Part shown: positions 1 through 11,869 of the stretch, one piece after another
How positions within the stretch are numbered: position 1 is the stretch's first letter
Layout: every line of letters starts with the position of its first letter
Origin: Cunninghamia lanceolata
Lineage: Eukaryota; Streptophyta; Pinopsida; Cupressales; Cupressaceae
Direction of reading: 5' to 3'
Assembly: GCA_027924645.1 (NCBI GenBank)
Contig: BSBN01000233.1
Location: 9,938,501-10,002,500, forward strand
Length of the DNA stretch: 64,000 bases
Position numbers and translations under genes: made by a program
The notes under the pieces: generated by a model
The model's database searches: none
What the model was told of the DNA's origin: nothing
The model's input: only the letters and a program-made list of their open reading frames with translations

Positions 1-406
1 GACTTGCACTCCAAGTGTGTTGTGACATATTTTATGGTTTTAGGTGACTTACATTACTGTTATAATATTTTTAACCTCCTAAAATTATTTACAACACCCA
101 TTTTATTGGGTCTTTGCATTGCAAACTTGTGAAAATTTACACTTTTTAATGTATTTTCACTAGGTTTTGACTTGTCATCATCCTAGGTTTGCATAAAAAG
201 TGTGTTGTGAAGGATATTATTACTTTATTGGACTGATCCTGATCAATTTCCTTACAACAACCTTTCTTTCACTTATTGGCATTGAAAAAAGTTGAAAAAA
301 TCAAGCATTTTAGGTCATTTTCATACATAGTGTTGCACTTGTCTTTTGCATAACTTCTGAAAAGATTTTAAAATATGATCTTGCATTGACTTGAAAACTT
401 AAATAC
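1..406. other. Unassigned AT-rich sequence at the window edge
   Basis: No coding frame, RNA gene or terminal repeat is recognisable. It lies directly upstream of the gag/retropepsin-like frame and is probably 5' internal sequence of the same LTR element, but its 5' LTR is not visible. Confidence 0.3.
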
Positions 407-1327
407 ATGGCTTCTAATTGCAACTATAACAATAGGTTCCCTCCTAGGACTTACATGAAAAGAAAGGTCCACGAACCTGAACTTGTGTTTACACCTCATG
501 ATAGAACAATTGGAGACACTGAAGGACCTCTTTATATCACTGTGAAAATAATGGGAAATCCTATGGATGGAACCCTTATTGATCCTAATTGCATGACTAA
601 TGTCACCATGCAAGAGTTCCTCTTTTCACATCAATTAATACAAGACTCTTATGACCCTTCGGATATGATGATTAAGACACATAAGTGAACCTTTGTAAAC
701 ACCTCTGGGAAGATATCTTTATTGGTCACTGTATTTGAGAAACATGTAGAACAATGGTTTGATGTTGTTCCCATTTCTAACCTCTTTTGCATAAAATTGA
801 GACATCCATGGTTAAAGTCTATGAAAGCTATCCCTTCAACAATTCATAACTGTGTCAGATTTCCTTTGAATGGACAAGTGATTACTATCCCTCGCAATAA
901 GTATAAACCTTTAGTTACAAGACAACATTGTAAACTGGATTACTTTTGTGAAAGATCTGAGGTGGAATTGGAGCCACGAACAGACTTTAACTTATTAGGC
1001 TATAGAAACTACAAAACATTTGAACTATTACATCAAGTGGCCGGTCCTTCTAGACAAGAAACAACAAGAGATGAACAACCTGCATTTGAGGAGAATCCTC
1101 GACCGAAAGGAAATGGACCCTATGCTGAGGTTCCTCCCTCGCCATCCTTACAAGGATCGGGAGGTAGTTGTCGACACCAAAATATTCCACCTAGACAAAT
1201 GAGATTTGATCCTAGTGCTTCCTCCTCAAAAAAACAAAAACCTATGGAAGAGAAAAACACTGTCTTACAAGAGATAAGTGGTAGGATAGAAAGAAATAGA
1301 CAAGCAAAAGAAAGGAGGAGGAGATGA
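407..1327 (+). pseudogene. Gag/retropepsin-like ORF of a Ty3/gypsy-type element, broken by one stop
   Basis: A single frame of about 307 codons is interrupted only by a TGA at 686-688. The first part contains the pattern LYITVKIMGNPMDGTLIDP, and after the stop come VPISNLFCIKL, RHPWLKSMKAIPSTIH and a following VRFPLNGQVITI. This is the order found in the aspartic-protease (retropepsin-like) segment of plant Ty3/gypsy polyproteins: a beta strand with D-[ST]-G, then a G/R-x-PWL motif followed by 'A-[IV]-PS-x-H'. Here the catalytic loop reads I-D-P-N instead of D-S/T-G, so protease activity is doubtful. The C-terminus is polar and ends in a basic Arg/Lys tail with its own stop. No reverse transcriptase or integrase follows before the polypurine tract near 2745, so a non-autonomous gag/PR-only element is possible. 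Family assignment rests on pattern memory alone. Confidence 0.55.
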
Positions 1328-2740
1328 CAAGTTTATGCCCAATGACTTAAATCTCACCAAATAGTGAATCAAACCAAGAAGATCTTAAGAATGGACAACT
1401 TGAAAACATGAACAAGAGTTGGGCTATGGTACCTTATGTCCCACTTTCCTCTAACATTTGGGAGTGGGAAGATGACGATGATTTGCTTGATAACAACACT
1501 TAGTTTGATAACACTACTAGGTAAGTATTTCTAACCCTTTATCTCTCGTGATGTGTTTCCCCCGTGATGTGTTATGTGTTGTTTAGGTCTCCCGAGATGA
1601 CCCTTGATTCTCTTGTAAGGTCCAAGATACTAGGAGACTGCCTCTATTGTGACCCTTCTTCTATTTGTATCATTTGTATTATTCTATATTTCTTCTCCTC
1701 TATTTTCACTATTGTGTGTTGTGTCTTATGGACATAGCATTGCAGTTGGTGACTTGGGGGAACCCTCCTACGTGACTGTCCTTAAGGCACTTGTTTCTCC
1801 TCTCTCCATTTATTGTTTCCATTTCTCTAGTGTTTCTATCTAGCAGGTGGATGACAAAAAACATATTATACTGATGCAAACCTAGTGTCCCTTTAGTGAG
1901 AAATCAAAAATTGGACTTAGTTCCTATATGACGATAGGGTTGATATATATTATCTGACACTTGGCTAGTAGAATCACTCCATGCACTTTGTCCTGTGATC
2001 TTGATGGTGTCTTATCACACTTACAAAACATAACAATACTATTGCTCCATGCACTTTGTCTATCTTGAATCTTGCATCATGCATTGTTATTTATCATGAT
2101 TATATGGACACTAACACTTTTCTTGCAGGAATGTTTTTGTGGGAACATTTGGCGATCATAAAGTACATGTCACCTTTGGGGGGCATGGGTTTTGTGAGAG
2201 CTCCTATTCCCTTGTGTGTTTTATTCCTACCTTAACGTGCTTGATATTGATGCCTAATATCAACCACCTTATGGTGGGTGCATATATAAGGTAAGTTATT
2301 TGTTGTAGATGTTAGCAATGTGCTTGTTCTTAGGTACAGTCTTAAAGATTGGTGGCGATGAGTCCCTCATGCACTCTAAGATTTATTCACAATCATTTAA
2401 GACCTTATCACGAGGTGGGGATATCACATCCCTTTTCTATCTTAAGCCCTCATCGCAAGGCGGGGATGGTATATTTCTAGAAGAGAGTGCACATCCTGTC
2501 ATTTTCAAAAGTCCTCATCACAATGTGGGGAGCGGTTCTGTGACTAACTCAACCCTTAAGCATGTCTTCAGTGATTGTTGTGGTGAAGCCCAATTGTTGG
2601 TGTGTGCTTGAAATGGTGATGAACCTAGAAATAGAAACACTCCATTGCTTATCTGTTATGTTTTCTCTATTCTTGGCATGTTTGTTGTGTTTGTTGACCA
2701 TACTTTAATGCATGTATTGGCCTTGGGTTTATACATACAT
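1328..2740 (+). other. Non-coding 3' interior of the gag/PR-only element
   Basis: There is no long frame related to RT, RNase H or integrase. It holds three spaced copies of a G-rich motif (listed separately) and runs into a polypurine tract, as expected for the untranslated 3' interior of an LTR element. Confidence 0.4.
2404..2531 (+). repeat. Three imperfect copies of a TCATCGCAAGGYGGGGA-like motif
   Basis: Copies lie at 2404-2421, 2448-2466 and 2513-2531. Each is a variant of YTCATCRCAAGGYGGGGA, separated by unrelated spacers of about 26 and 46 bp. They sit in the untranslated part of the element, upstream of the polypurine tract. Function unknown. Confidence 0.5.
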
Positions 2741-3400
2741 TAAAGTGGGGGCTAAATGTTACGTCAAAAAAGTCCCCTTGGGTGCTTTATTCTCTTAAGG
2801 TTTAGTTCCCGGGTCTTGTTTATGCATTTAGATCATTTTTCATGTTAATTTGACATCCCGATGAGAAAACCCTGAAGTTTCATGGCAAATGGGACCTAGC
2901 GGGTGCACATGACATAAGTCCTACTTGAAATAGGGGGTTAGGACTTGGGTGTCCACACCCTAGTCTTTCCCTATTTTAGGTCAGGACCAATTTTGAAGTG
3001 TCGGTTTATGACAGATGTTTAGGTCCTATGCTGACACGATAAGTTTCAATTATAAAATTGTTAGCAAGAATGTTTGTAGTTGCATATATAAGTATGGTTA
3101 GGAATTCATTTGTAAACTAGATGGTAATTTTGATTCATGAGCTTTTGTGAAAGTGATTCAAGGCATTCATTGTGTGGCAGAGTAGAATTTGTGTTGTTCT
3201 TGTGTTTGTATTTATAGATTTGGCATCCATCTCCTCATGGCATGAAGAAATTCTTCCTTCCATGAGATCTTCACTACAAGGTGATATCAATTGTGTTTTC
3301 AATCATTTATCATTTGGATTTTGCCTCTATCCCGCAAGGATATGCACTCTTTATCTGACAATGGTGTTCAAAAGACTTGAATGTCTCTCCGGGGCTTGAC
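2741..3400 (+). mobile_element. Polypurine tract and start of a 3' LTR (end not resolved)
   Basis: TAAAGTGGGGGCTAAA at 2741-2756 is a plausible polypurine tract, and TGTTACGTC starting at 2757 is a plausible LTR beginning (5'-TG). A TATA-like CATATATAAG occurs near 3082, in the right place for a U3 promoter. I cannot locate the LTR end or a target duplication, so the right boundary is approximate. A similar tract, CAAAGTGGGGGGAAATTT, precedes another candidate LTR near 42123. Confidence 0.4.
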
Positions 3401-4080
3401 TGAGGCAAGACTCCAAACACCACAACCCCCAACCCATTTTTTTGTGATTGCAGGTTATAGGTTGTAGGAGCAAAAAAAGTGGAGTTGCAGGAGAGCAGTG
3501 TAGACTATTGGAATTGCAGATTAGAGAAGAAAATAGGGACCTAGACTCGGGCACAAGTCTTCTCATTAGTCCTCTAGATCCCGCAACAAGAAAATCTCTA
3601 GAACAACAGGAACATGTTGTAGACAAGATTCCTAGATCCTGACAAAAACTGTGGCACTCGACTAGGGCACCTGCTCATTAGTCTCTGATTTTTCTATTTT
3701 TTGAACTTTAAAATTTGGTCTGCATTTTATTGTCATTTGATGTCTCTGTGTGAGCATTTTCTGTAATTTGTCCATTTGCTTCCAAATTTACATAATTAGG
3801 GTTTTGAGCATAAGTGGACTTAATTGGATAGCTAAATCACACAATTCCAATTTTTCCCTATATTCTGAGTGACCGAAGGCCTATAGTAGACTTCCTACTC
3901 AACTGAAGTCCTTGAATGTTTAGAGGTGAAAGGAGGATTCATAAAAACTAGCAAAATCAACCCTAAACACAAACAAATTCTCTTCATCAAATTTCATCTT
4001 AAACAATTATTAAATGATATTTAGTTAAAACTACCTAATAAAAAATATTTTATTTAAATATTCTATTTTAATTGTTTTAA
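3401..4080. other. AT-rich spacer left of LINE A
   Basis: Only short open frames without recognisable motifs are present. The right edge is set by the LINE A target duplication at 4081. Confidence 0.4.
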
Positions 4081-4095
4081 ACTATTCGCCTATTT
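4081..4095. repeat. Target-site duplication of LINE A, left copy
   Basis: ACTATTCGCCTATTT matches ACTATTCACCTATTT at 25663-25677 at 14 of 15 positions. It abuts the poly(T) run (the LINE poly(A) tail on the minus strand) and is typical of target-primed reverse transcription. Confidence 0.8.
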
Positions 4096-4711
4096 TTTTT
4101 GAATTGATTATAGATTACTAATAGAAATATGAGTACAATATGAGTTTAGCCCCCTGGGCTATAACAATTTAGAGTCATATCCATATCACAAGTACAACCA
4201 AAAAGACCAAAAAGATCAACATATCTGGCATAACCAAATGCTAAATAGCAAGATAAACTCAGATGAGCACATAAAACTTATAACCACTATCTTTAAACCT
4301 CTGCAAGATCTACATATCATATAGTCCTGTAGGAAAATCCCAATTGACAAATGAGCCCACTGCTCCATAGTGTTCTTTCACATGCAAAAGGGAACAATTC
4401 TGCCATAGCTATGAGCATTGTGGTAATCCCCTTCCTCTTTAAAAAGAAGCATATATATTCAACCTTGCTCATACCTATCATATTGTATATATGTATTACA
4501 AAGAAGCACTATATGATAAGAAACCATCATAGCCTACAACACTCATAACTTCTCTTTGAATACCAAAAAACTGCAAGTCTTCATACTGACAAGTACCCTT
4601 GAAAGGAGTAAAATCTGAGCTTGTAGGCTATAACATAACATCATTCTCCTCAAAACCTAGTATGATAGTATTTATGAAGGCCAACAATCAAAAAAGAGCA
4701 AGGAACAACTA
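4096..4711 (-). other. LINE A 3' UTR and poly(A) tail
   Basis: On the minus strand this follows the last recognisable zf-RVT sequence and ends in an eight-base A run (T at 4093-4100) directly against the 15-bp target duplication. No coding motif is seen. Confidence 0.55.
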
Positions 4712-5639
4712 TTATTTCATGTTACACTTTTTAAATTGCACCAAGAGCACTAACGGGGGATTCAATATCTGAGATGACTTCATTATCTCTAACAATCTCA
4801 AGAGTAGCCTCAAGTGGCAAGGTAGGTTTTTCAGCCCCATATGCTCAAGCAGTTTATTAAAGTTAAAGTTTTTTTTATACCTTTCCTGAAACCTCATACA
4901 TTCTTTTATTAATTTGTCATCAACAACTCTTGCATCATGTGGCCAGAAGTTGGTTGTTATTATCTTTGATCATTTTAGGATAGTTTGGCCACCATCAATC
5001 GGTTCTAGGAACTTCTCCTTAGAGATCTCTAAGGTCATCCATACCTACATAGCAACATTGTGGAAAGTGAGTCTTCTAAAATACTGAGCAAGTACTCTTC
5101 TCCTCCCTTGAAAGCATTCTTCATTTCTGAGTTTCCACAAGGCCCACAAACCTCAGTAGACAAAATTAACCAAAAGTTATTATCAACTTTATCAAGACCC
5201 ATAACATAACCAAATAAAATCTCTTGCCAAGTAAACATATTTTTTTGATCCCAACCTTTAAGACCATAAAGAAATATAGGTCCCAAATAAATTTTGCAAA
5301 CTTAGACTCAAAAAAATATGCTTAGTAGATTCAACTTGAGAGAAAAACCTACACACAGATTTGTTGGGGTTAGACTTAAAACAAACATTGTCGACAACCA
5401 ACCTATTGAGAAAGAGCAACCACCTAAAACATGCTTTTTTAGGTTATAACAAATTGGACCAACATCTAAGGAAGTTTTTAGACCATTGTATAGCCTGGCT
5501 CAGATTAATAGACCAACAATTGTTAGCATAACTGATAGATTCCATGGAGTTAGAATTGAGGATACATATCTTATTTGAACCACTTTTACAAATCACAAAT
5601 GCATCATTCTACTTCAGATCAATGTAGATTTTAGATTTT
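4712..5639 (-). pseudogene. LINE A ORF2, C-terminal zf-RVT-like segment
   Basis: Minus-strand frames contain RWLLFLNRLVVDNVCFK, SVCRFF and, in a shifted frame, a KHIFF-like stretch. This is the tryptophan/leucine-rich, Cys/His-containing region that follows RT in plant LINEs and LINE-like host genes. Several frameshifts and stops break it. It is the final coding part of LINE A, cut from the RT by the copia element inserted at 5645. Confidence 0.6.
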
Positions 5640-5644
5640 AATTT
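5640..5644. repeat. Target-site duplication of copia A, left copy
   Basis: AATTT, matched by AATTT at 13804-13808 on the other side of the element. Confidence 0.85.
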
Positions 5645-7546
5645 TGTTGAATACACTAGGATACTAAGAGGGGGGTGAATCAGTATCTAATCAAATTTTA
5701 ACTTCTTTGGAGCAGATTAAAAATTAAGTATTACAGCATCGACATAAAAATGAAAGATTAACATAATGCACATAAACACATAACACCAGATGTATTAGAA
5801 AACCCAAGAAGGGAAAAAACATAGTGAGGATTAACTCACAATAGATGAAGCTCAAATAACAACTTTATTTTAGGGCTACAACCCAAGGAAGCTACTACTC
5901 CCTATAGACTTTGTTTTAGGGCTACAACCCAAAGAAACAACTACTCCCTTAAAAACATTGCTTTAGGGTCACTCCTAAGGAAGCTACAACTCCCTAAAGA
6001 CTTTGTTTTAGGGTCAATCCCAAGGAAGCTACTACTCCCTGAATTGATAACACATTTAAAATAGATTACAGTATGACAGTCTTTCTACTGCCTGAAAACT
6101 GACATTGAAATTCACACCTTTGATGATTGCAATATTACCTCTTCACACTTTCTTCTGATGATCAAATTGGATAGGCACACTCTACACTTGATCACTATCA
6201 CATATAAGTCTTCAAGATGAATCAAGACAACATCTACAACTTTTGTTCTTTCTCCTTTAGTCACAAATCATAATGCAGTAATTCTGCTCATTTTCTTTCT
6301 TGTGAACGTCATCAATTGCTTTGCAATTTTTGCCTAAATCACTTTGATTTACAATTTATACATGATATTACATTGATTACATTGCTTGTCAGCCAGGGAC
6401 AACATGAAAAATACATTTACAAGTCAGCCAAACAACACACAACATGAAACGTGTAGAGGACAAGTCCTAAACAAGACTACACGCTACACCAATAGAAGAC
6501 TCATGCCTTGTGGACATCAACACTTATTTAACTAGGTCCAAAACATCCTTCACAACATTAAACATCAAGGAATCACATCTGCACATTTTGCTGATTTGAA
6601 AATAGGATAGCCTTAAGCAAAGACATATGAAACTTGAAGCAAAACAACCACAACTTGAAAACCTTATGCGGTACTAGAAACAAGAAACATCTTCATGAAA
6701 CTTTTCCAGATGAGTCTACAGTCCACTCATACAACATCTCCAAACACTCCTTTACCTCTATACATCAAATATTTTGTGTTGCACATCTTCAAGCATGAAC
6801 TTTGAGAACAACTAGTCATTCAGAACACACTGCAACATACTGTCATTGAAAAAATGAGCTTGTGGACCACCAAGAAACTTGAAACTACAAGGAAGCATGT
6901 AATGTACATCCATGAACATTTCCACAAAACCATAAAGGAAACCATTCACTTCTAGAGGAATGCAGAGCATTCCAACAAGCCTTTAACACCACTTCACTTT
7001 GCTGGACCACATGCTAGTACTCTATCATGTATAACTTTCACAGTGAAAAGACAGATGATCTAAAACTTTGGAATTATCACCTTCACTACACCCTAAACAT
7101 AGTTCCAAAACTGCATAGCCATAACTGTAAATGTGGAGGAATATGGAGCATTCTATTATAGTATAGTAATTATCTGCAACATTGTGTTCAAACTATAAAA
7201 CACTCTTCCAATAATCCAATCATCATGAAACTTGGATCAGACCACCAGTAACATTTTCTCAATATTAACAACACATATGATCATCTTAGTGCTTCTAATT
7301 CCCATATTAATGTATATTCTTGATGCTTCTAATTCCCATCTTAATATGTCTTCATACTCAACTCTGCATTGATCAAGGCATGCCATCCAACCATGAACTT
7401 CAGTAACCTCATTATATTCAACATGACATCCAACCGTGAACTATATCTTCTCTGTTGGATAGGAAATGACATCTAACCATGAACATAATCACACATCCAA
7501 GATTGTACTAATGTCAATGACAACCCTAGGAACCATATGTGTAACA
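5645..7546 (-). repeat. Copia A 3' LTR
   Basis: 1902 bp, TG...CA ends. In element orientation it begins TGTTACACATATGG next to the polypurine tract. Numerous substitutions and small indels separate it from the partner at 11870-13803. Confidence 0.9.
5872..6042 (-). repeat. Four tandem ~46-bp units in the copia A 3' LTR
   Basis: Units start AGGGCTACAACCCAAGGAAG or AGGGTCACTCC-AAGGAAG and contain CTACTACTCCCT. The array is shared with the other LTR (12101-12270), so it predates the insertion. It may be a U3/R regulatory repeat. Confidence 0.75.
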
Positions 7547-7560
7547 ATCTCCCTCTTTGG
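7547..7560 (-). promoter_or_regulatory. Copia A polypurine tract
   Basis: Minus strand CCAAAGAGGGAGAT immediately precedes the 3' LTR, the standard plus-strand primer of copia elements. Confidence 0.85.
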
Positions 7561-7812
7561 CATTGATGGCAACACATACCTGCACATTTCTCCCCCTTTA
7601 ACATCAAGGACAAAGGGCAACTTCTTCATCCTTAGGGTATAACTTCTTCTTACAGCAAACAAACTCCCCCTATCATTAGCAAACACTACCTGCTCCCCAT
7701 GAGAGGTACCCACCATCAGTCTAGGAACAAGATATAACATGAACTCCCCCTAGATAGATGCACCACTATGCATCTAGCAAGAATAAGGAGGGGCAATTAC
7801 CCCTAACCTCTG

Positions 7813-9141
7813 CTAGGGATCCTCAAAAGTGTCCTTTACAAGAGACTTTGTGAAAATATCTACAATATGATCCTTTGTTGGAACATATTCCAACTTCACT
7901 TCCTTATCTGCAATCCTCTCTCTCAAAAAGTGATACCTGATTGCTATATGCTTGGTTCTAGAATGCATCACTAGATTCTTGGAAATATTGATAGCACTTG
8001 TATTGTCACACAAAATAGGAATAGGCTCATCATACAATACCTTAATATCCTTTAGGATTTGCATCATCCACAACACTTGTGTACAGCAGGATGCTGCTGC
8101 AATGTACTCCACCTTTGCAATTGATAAGGACATTGAATCTTACTTCTTACTCTACCATGAAACCAATCTGCTTCCTAAGAATAAAGCACCACCACTTGCA
8201 CTTCTTATATCATCAACACATCCAACCCAATCAGCATCAGTGTAGGCACTCAAATTAAAGTCATTAGCTTTTGGATACCATAAACCATAATCCAGAGTTC
8301 TTTTCAAATATCTAAATATTCTTGTCACTATCTTCTCATGTGTTTTCTTGGGATTTTCTTGATATCTGGAAACCACATATACTGCATACATAATATTAGG
8401 TCTATAAGCATTCAAGTGCAACAATCCTCTAATCATAGATCTATAGACAGTCTGATCCACCTCTGGAGACTCATCATCTTTGCTCAAGTGACATCTAATG
8501 ACCATGGGAGTACTCACTGGTTTTGAATCCTCCATGCCAAACTTCTTCAACAACTCTTTGACATACTTAGCTTGTGAAATAAAAATACCACCATCTTGCT
8601 GAGCAATTTGAAGTCTAAGGAAGAAAGACATCTCACCAATCATAGACATCTCAAACTCTTTTTGCATATCTTTTGCAAAGCTCTTACACATATCATCATC
8701 TCCATCAAAGATGATATCATCAACATGTACTGCAACTTTCAATATCATGTCTCCTTCCTTGATGTAAAGTTGCTATTTGTAGTACCTTTCTTAAAGCCCT
8801 GTTAAAGTAAGTACTTGTCTAACCTAGCATACCAAGCCCTAGGTGCTTGCTGGAGACCATACAAAGCCTTCTTGAGTCTGCACCATGTCTGGATCTTCTG
8901 ATAACTAGAAACCATCTGGTTGTTCAATATAAACCTCTTCATCTAGATCACCATGTAAGAAAGCTGACTTAACATCCATCTGATATACCTTGAAGTTCTT
9001 ATGAGCAGTAAGAGCAAGGAACATTCCGATTGCCTCCATCCTAGCTACCAGAGCAAAAGTCTCCTTAAATTCAATGCCTTCAACTTGTGTGTATCCTTTG
9101 CATACCAATCTTGTTTTTTTCCTTAAAACCACATTATTCAT
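7813..9141 (-). pseudogene. Copia A reverse transcriptase and RNase H
   Basis: Read on the minus strand from 9141 down. The N-terminal RT part has [19 protein letters not shown] and [20 protein letters not shown], both signature copia RT motifs. The catalytic region reads VAVHVDDIIF, so YVDD has become HVDD with both aspartates kept. RNase H follows with YTDADWVG (catalytic Asp) and, after a frameshift near 8140, KVEYIAAASC (catalytic Glu), CDNTSAI (catalytic Asp) and TKHIAIRYHFLRE. Stops and frameshifts at about 8750-8905 and 8133-8152 make it non-functional. It shares the polyprotein with the integrase segment just upstream. Confidence 0.9.
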
Positions 9142-9475
9142 TCAGCTTGTTCTAGAGCACCCACTTTGTTCCTATAGCATTCTTATTGGCTGGTCTAGGA
9201 ACTAATTCCCATGTTTTATTCTTCTCAATCTAATCCAATTCTTCTTCCATTGCCTTTATCCATCCCTCATCTTTTCTAGCATCAGCAAAGGTTTTGGGTT
9301 CTACCTTTGATAACAAACACAAGTTTACTTGCTCATGTGTCTTGGCAAGACTTCTCCTTGTCTACACACCTTCATTCTTATCTCTAATGATCCGATCTAT
9401 TGAGTGGTTCTTCTGAACATACTTTGCTGGAGTCTTGGGCATCTTCTTTGGTTCTTGTTCCTTTTCTTCTTTCAA

Positions 9476-10231
9476 TTATTCTTCTTCATCTTCAATGCAT
9501 GGAAAGATATCAGATTCAGAGTCCTCTGATTCTTGTGAGATTAGATATAGGTCTTCATCTACCTTGAAATTTGTACTTTCAATCATCTTTCCCAGCCTCT
9601 TGTTGTAGCATCTATAAGTCTTGCTTCTAGTTGAGTAACCAAGAAAGATTCCCTCATCACTTCTGGAATCAAACTTTCTTAGGACTTCTTCATCTCTTCT
9701 GATATAGCATTTGCTACCAAAGATCCTGAAGTATCTGATAGTGGGAGGTCTTCCATACCATATCTCATAAGGAGTCTTAGTGTTGTTGACCCTCAATTGC
9801 ACTTTGTTAATTAGATAGACAGCAGTGTGAACTGCTTCCTTCCAGTACATATCAGACAAATCTACATCTTTCATCATTGCCCTAGACATCTCTTGCATAG
9901 TCCTATTCTTCCCTTTAACTACCCCTTTTTGCTGAGGGGTCCTAGGAGTTGACAAATGTCTCCTAATACCATGATCTTTACAAAACTTTTCAAATTCATT
10001 TGAAGTAAACTCACCTCCTCTATCAAACCTTAAGCACTTGATCTTAGCATCCACTTCATTTTTAACCATAGCTTTGAACACCTTAAATTTATCAAGGGCA
10101 TCTAATTTTTCTCTTAAGAAAGTAACCCAAGTCATTCTAGAATAATCATCGATAAGAAACATAAAATGCCTCTCACCTTGTTGACTCTTCACTCTTGTAG
10201 GGCCACATATATCAGTGTGAATCAGCTGCAA
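9476..10231 (-). pseudogene. Copia A integrase core
   Basis: The minus-strand frame starts with LIHTDICGP (first catalytic Asp), continues with LRFDRGGEFTSNEF (second Asp) and STPRTPQQKGVVKGKNRT. In functional relatives the last motif is QQNGVVERKNRT, so the third catalytic residue, Glu, appears to be replaced by Lys here. The GKKR-like C-terminal motif region follows (KCYIRRDEEVLRKFDSRSDE, then IFLGYS). The frame is open over about 250 codons, but the upstream HHCC zinc-binding part is broken around 10232-10570. Confidence 0.9.
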
Positions 10232-10578
10232 TGCTTTGAAGAAGAGTTCTCCTTATTTTTGAAAATTGTCTTTGTCTTCTTTCCCATTTGACATTCCTTG
10301 CATACTATGTTTGTAGGCTTGATTATCTTGAGCATGTCTCTCACTGCATGAGTAGAGTTGATCCTTACCATATTATCAAAATTGTTGTGTCCCATTATTT
10401 TGTACCATAGCTAACACTCACTGGATTGAGCCGACAAACATGTTCTTCCATTTACCTCCTTCAGATGATAGATATCACCATATGTCTTGATGCCTTCTGC
10501 AACTAGTTTTCTAGACCCTACCTTCTTTATTTCACAACCCTTAGAATGAAAGGTGAGATTATAACCTTTACCGCAAAT

Positions 10579-10803
10579 CTAACTGACACTGAGAAGATTA
10601 TGTTTTTTCCCTTTGACATAGAGGACATCCTCAGTCCTATTCTTCCCATCAATAGTTATAGCACCTTTTCCACAGATTTGTGCTGACTCATCACCACCAA
10701 ACTTGACAACACCACCATCCCCAATCATATGATATGAGCAACCACTATCAATTACCGAAGCCTTGGCTTCTTCTCTTGCATGAAAGAGAGTCCATACAAC
10801 CAT
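10579..10803 (-). pseudogene. Copia A aspartic protease
   Basis: The minus-strand frame contains SVIDSGCSYHM, the D-S-G active-site motif in the copia arrangement, and ends in LYVKGKKHNLLSVS, the usual protease-to-integrase link. Only about 75 codons remain open. It lies directly between gag and integrase as expected. Confidence 0.85.
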
Positions 10804-10827
10804 TCATTTATCATTGTTTTGGTCTAT

Positions 10828-11811
10828 TTACAAGGCATCAATCTTCTCACATTTTCCAACATCATCCTTTTTGTCACCAACACTCAAGGCCATAAAAAGT
10901 GTTTCATCATTTGAATAATCATGATCCTTATCTTCTAAAGAGTAACTACTCTCTATGGAATATAGATTTCTTTTGAACTTATCTCTCTTGTTACTACCCC
11001 TTGATTCTTTAAAAGGACATTTAGAAGCAAAGAGAGCAACCTTTCCACAATTGAAACATTTGAAGGGTAACTTACCTTTGTATTTGCCAATGCCTTTCTT
11101 CAGTCTTTTCACAAAATTTGCTTCAACTTCATCAGAGATCTCATCTTCATCAGCAACTTCATCCTTTGTCTTCATACTGACTTTGAAAGAAGCTTCTTTC
11201 TTTGGAGCATCACTACCAAACTCTCTCATTTTAAAGGTAGTAAGGGAACCAAACAATTTGTCTATAGTGTATGCATCCAAGTCCTCATTCTCCTCAATAG
11301 CAGATACCTTATGAGTGTAATATTTGAGAAGAGATCTCAGAACCTTCTTCTCAATTTCATCCTCTTCTACTTTTCCACCAAGACCTTTGATGCCATTGAC
11401 AACTTCATTCACCCAGAGCATATATCCATCAATGTCTTCATCCTCTAACAGTTTTAGGGTCTCAAATTTTCTCTTGAAGATTTACATCTTTGCTTGCTTT
11501 ACTTTCTTATCTCCTTCATAAATGGTTTCAAGTTTAACCCAAACTTCATTAGCAGAACTACAACTCATTACCTTTGAAAGTTCTGAATCTACTCACCCAC
11601 TCATGATAGCAAACTTTACCTTGGAATTGTTATCATATTCCTTAACTTCATCTAGATCTATAGAAGTAGTAGCAGGACTAGTGTAACTAGACTTGACAGA
11701 TGGCCAAACACGACACCCTAGAGAATTGATATTTACTTCCATCCTTAGCTTCCAAAAAGCATAACTTGTTCCATTGAACCTAGGTATCTTGTTGGATCCA
11801 TTATGTGCCAT
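10828..11811 (-). pseudogene. Copia A gag (UBN2/DUF4219 type) with damaged zinc knuckle
   Basis: The start codon at 11811 opens with MAHNGSNKIPRFNGTSYAFW, the typical F-[DN]-G-x-x-[FY]-x-x-W opening of plant copia gag. A stop at 11593 and a break near 11421-11500 interrupt the frame. It resumes through VEEDEIEKKVLRSL and an acidic linker to a CCHC knuckle reading CFNCGKVALFASKC, in which the conserved Gly-His is Ala-Leu, so the zinc-binding His is lost. Nucleocapsid RNA binding would be impaired. Confidence 0.88.
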
Positions 11812-11853
11812 CCCGGACCTTCCTCAAGTGGTTAAACTTCCTTTAGGGGAACT

Positions 11854-11867
11854 TGGCTCTGATACCA
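11854..11867 (-). promoter_or_regulatory. Copia A primer-binding site (initiator tRNA-Met)
   Basis: Minus strand TGGTATCAGAGCCA, two bases from the 5' LTR end at 11870, complementary to the 3' end of initiator tRNA-Met. Confidence 0.9.
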
Positions 11868-11869
11868 AT

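Noticed and set aside
7489..7740. Short minus-strand frame spanning the copia A polypurine tract and LTR end
   Set aside because: It crosses the interior/LTR boundary and matches no copia domain; coincidental.
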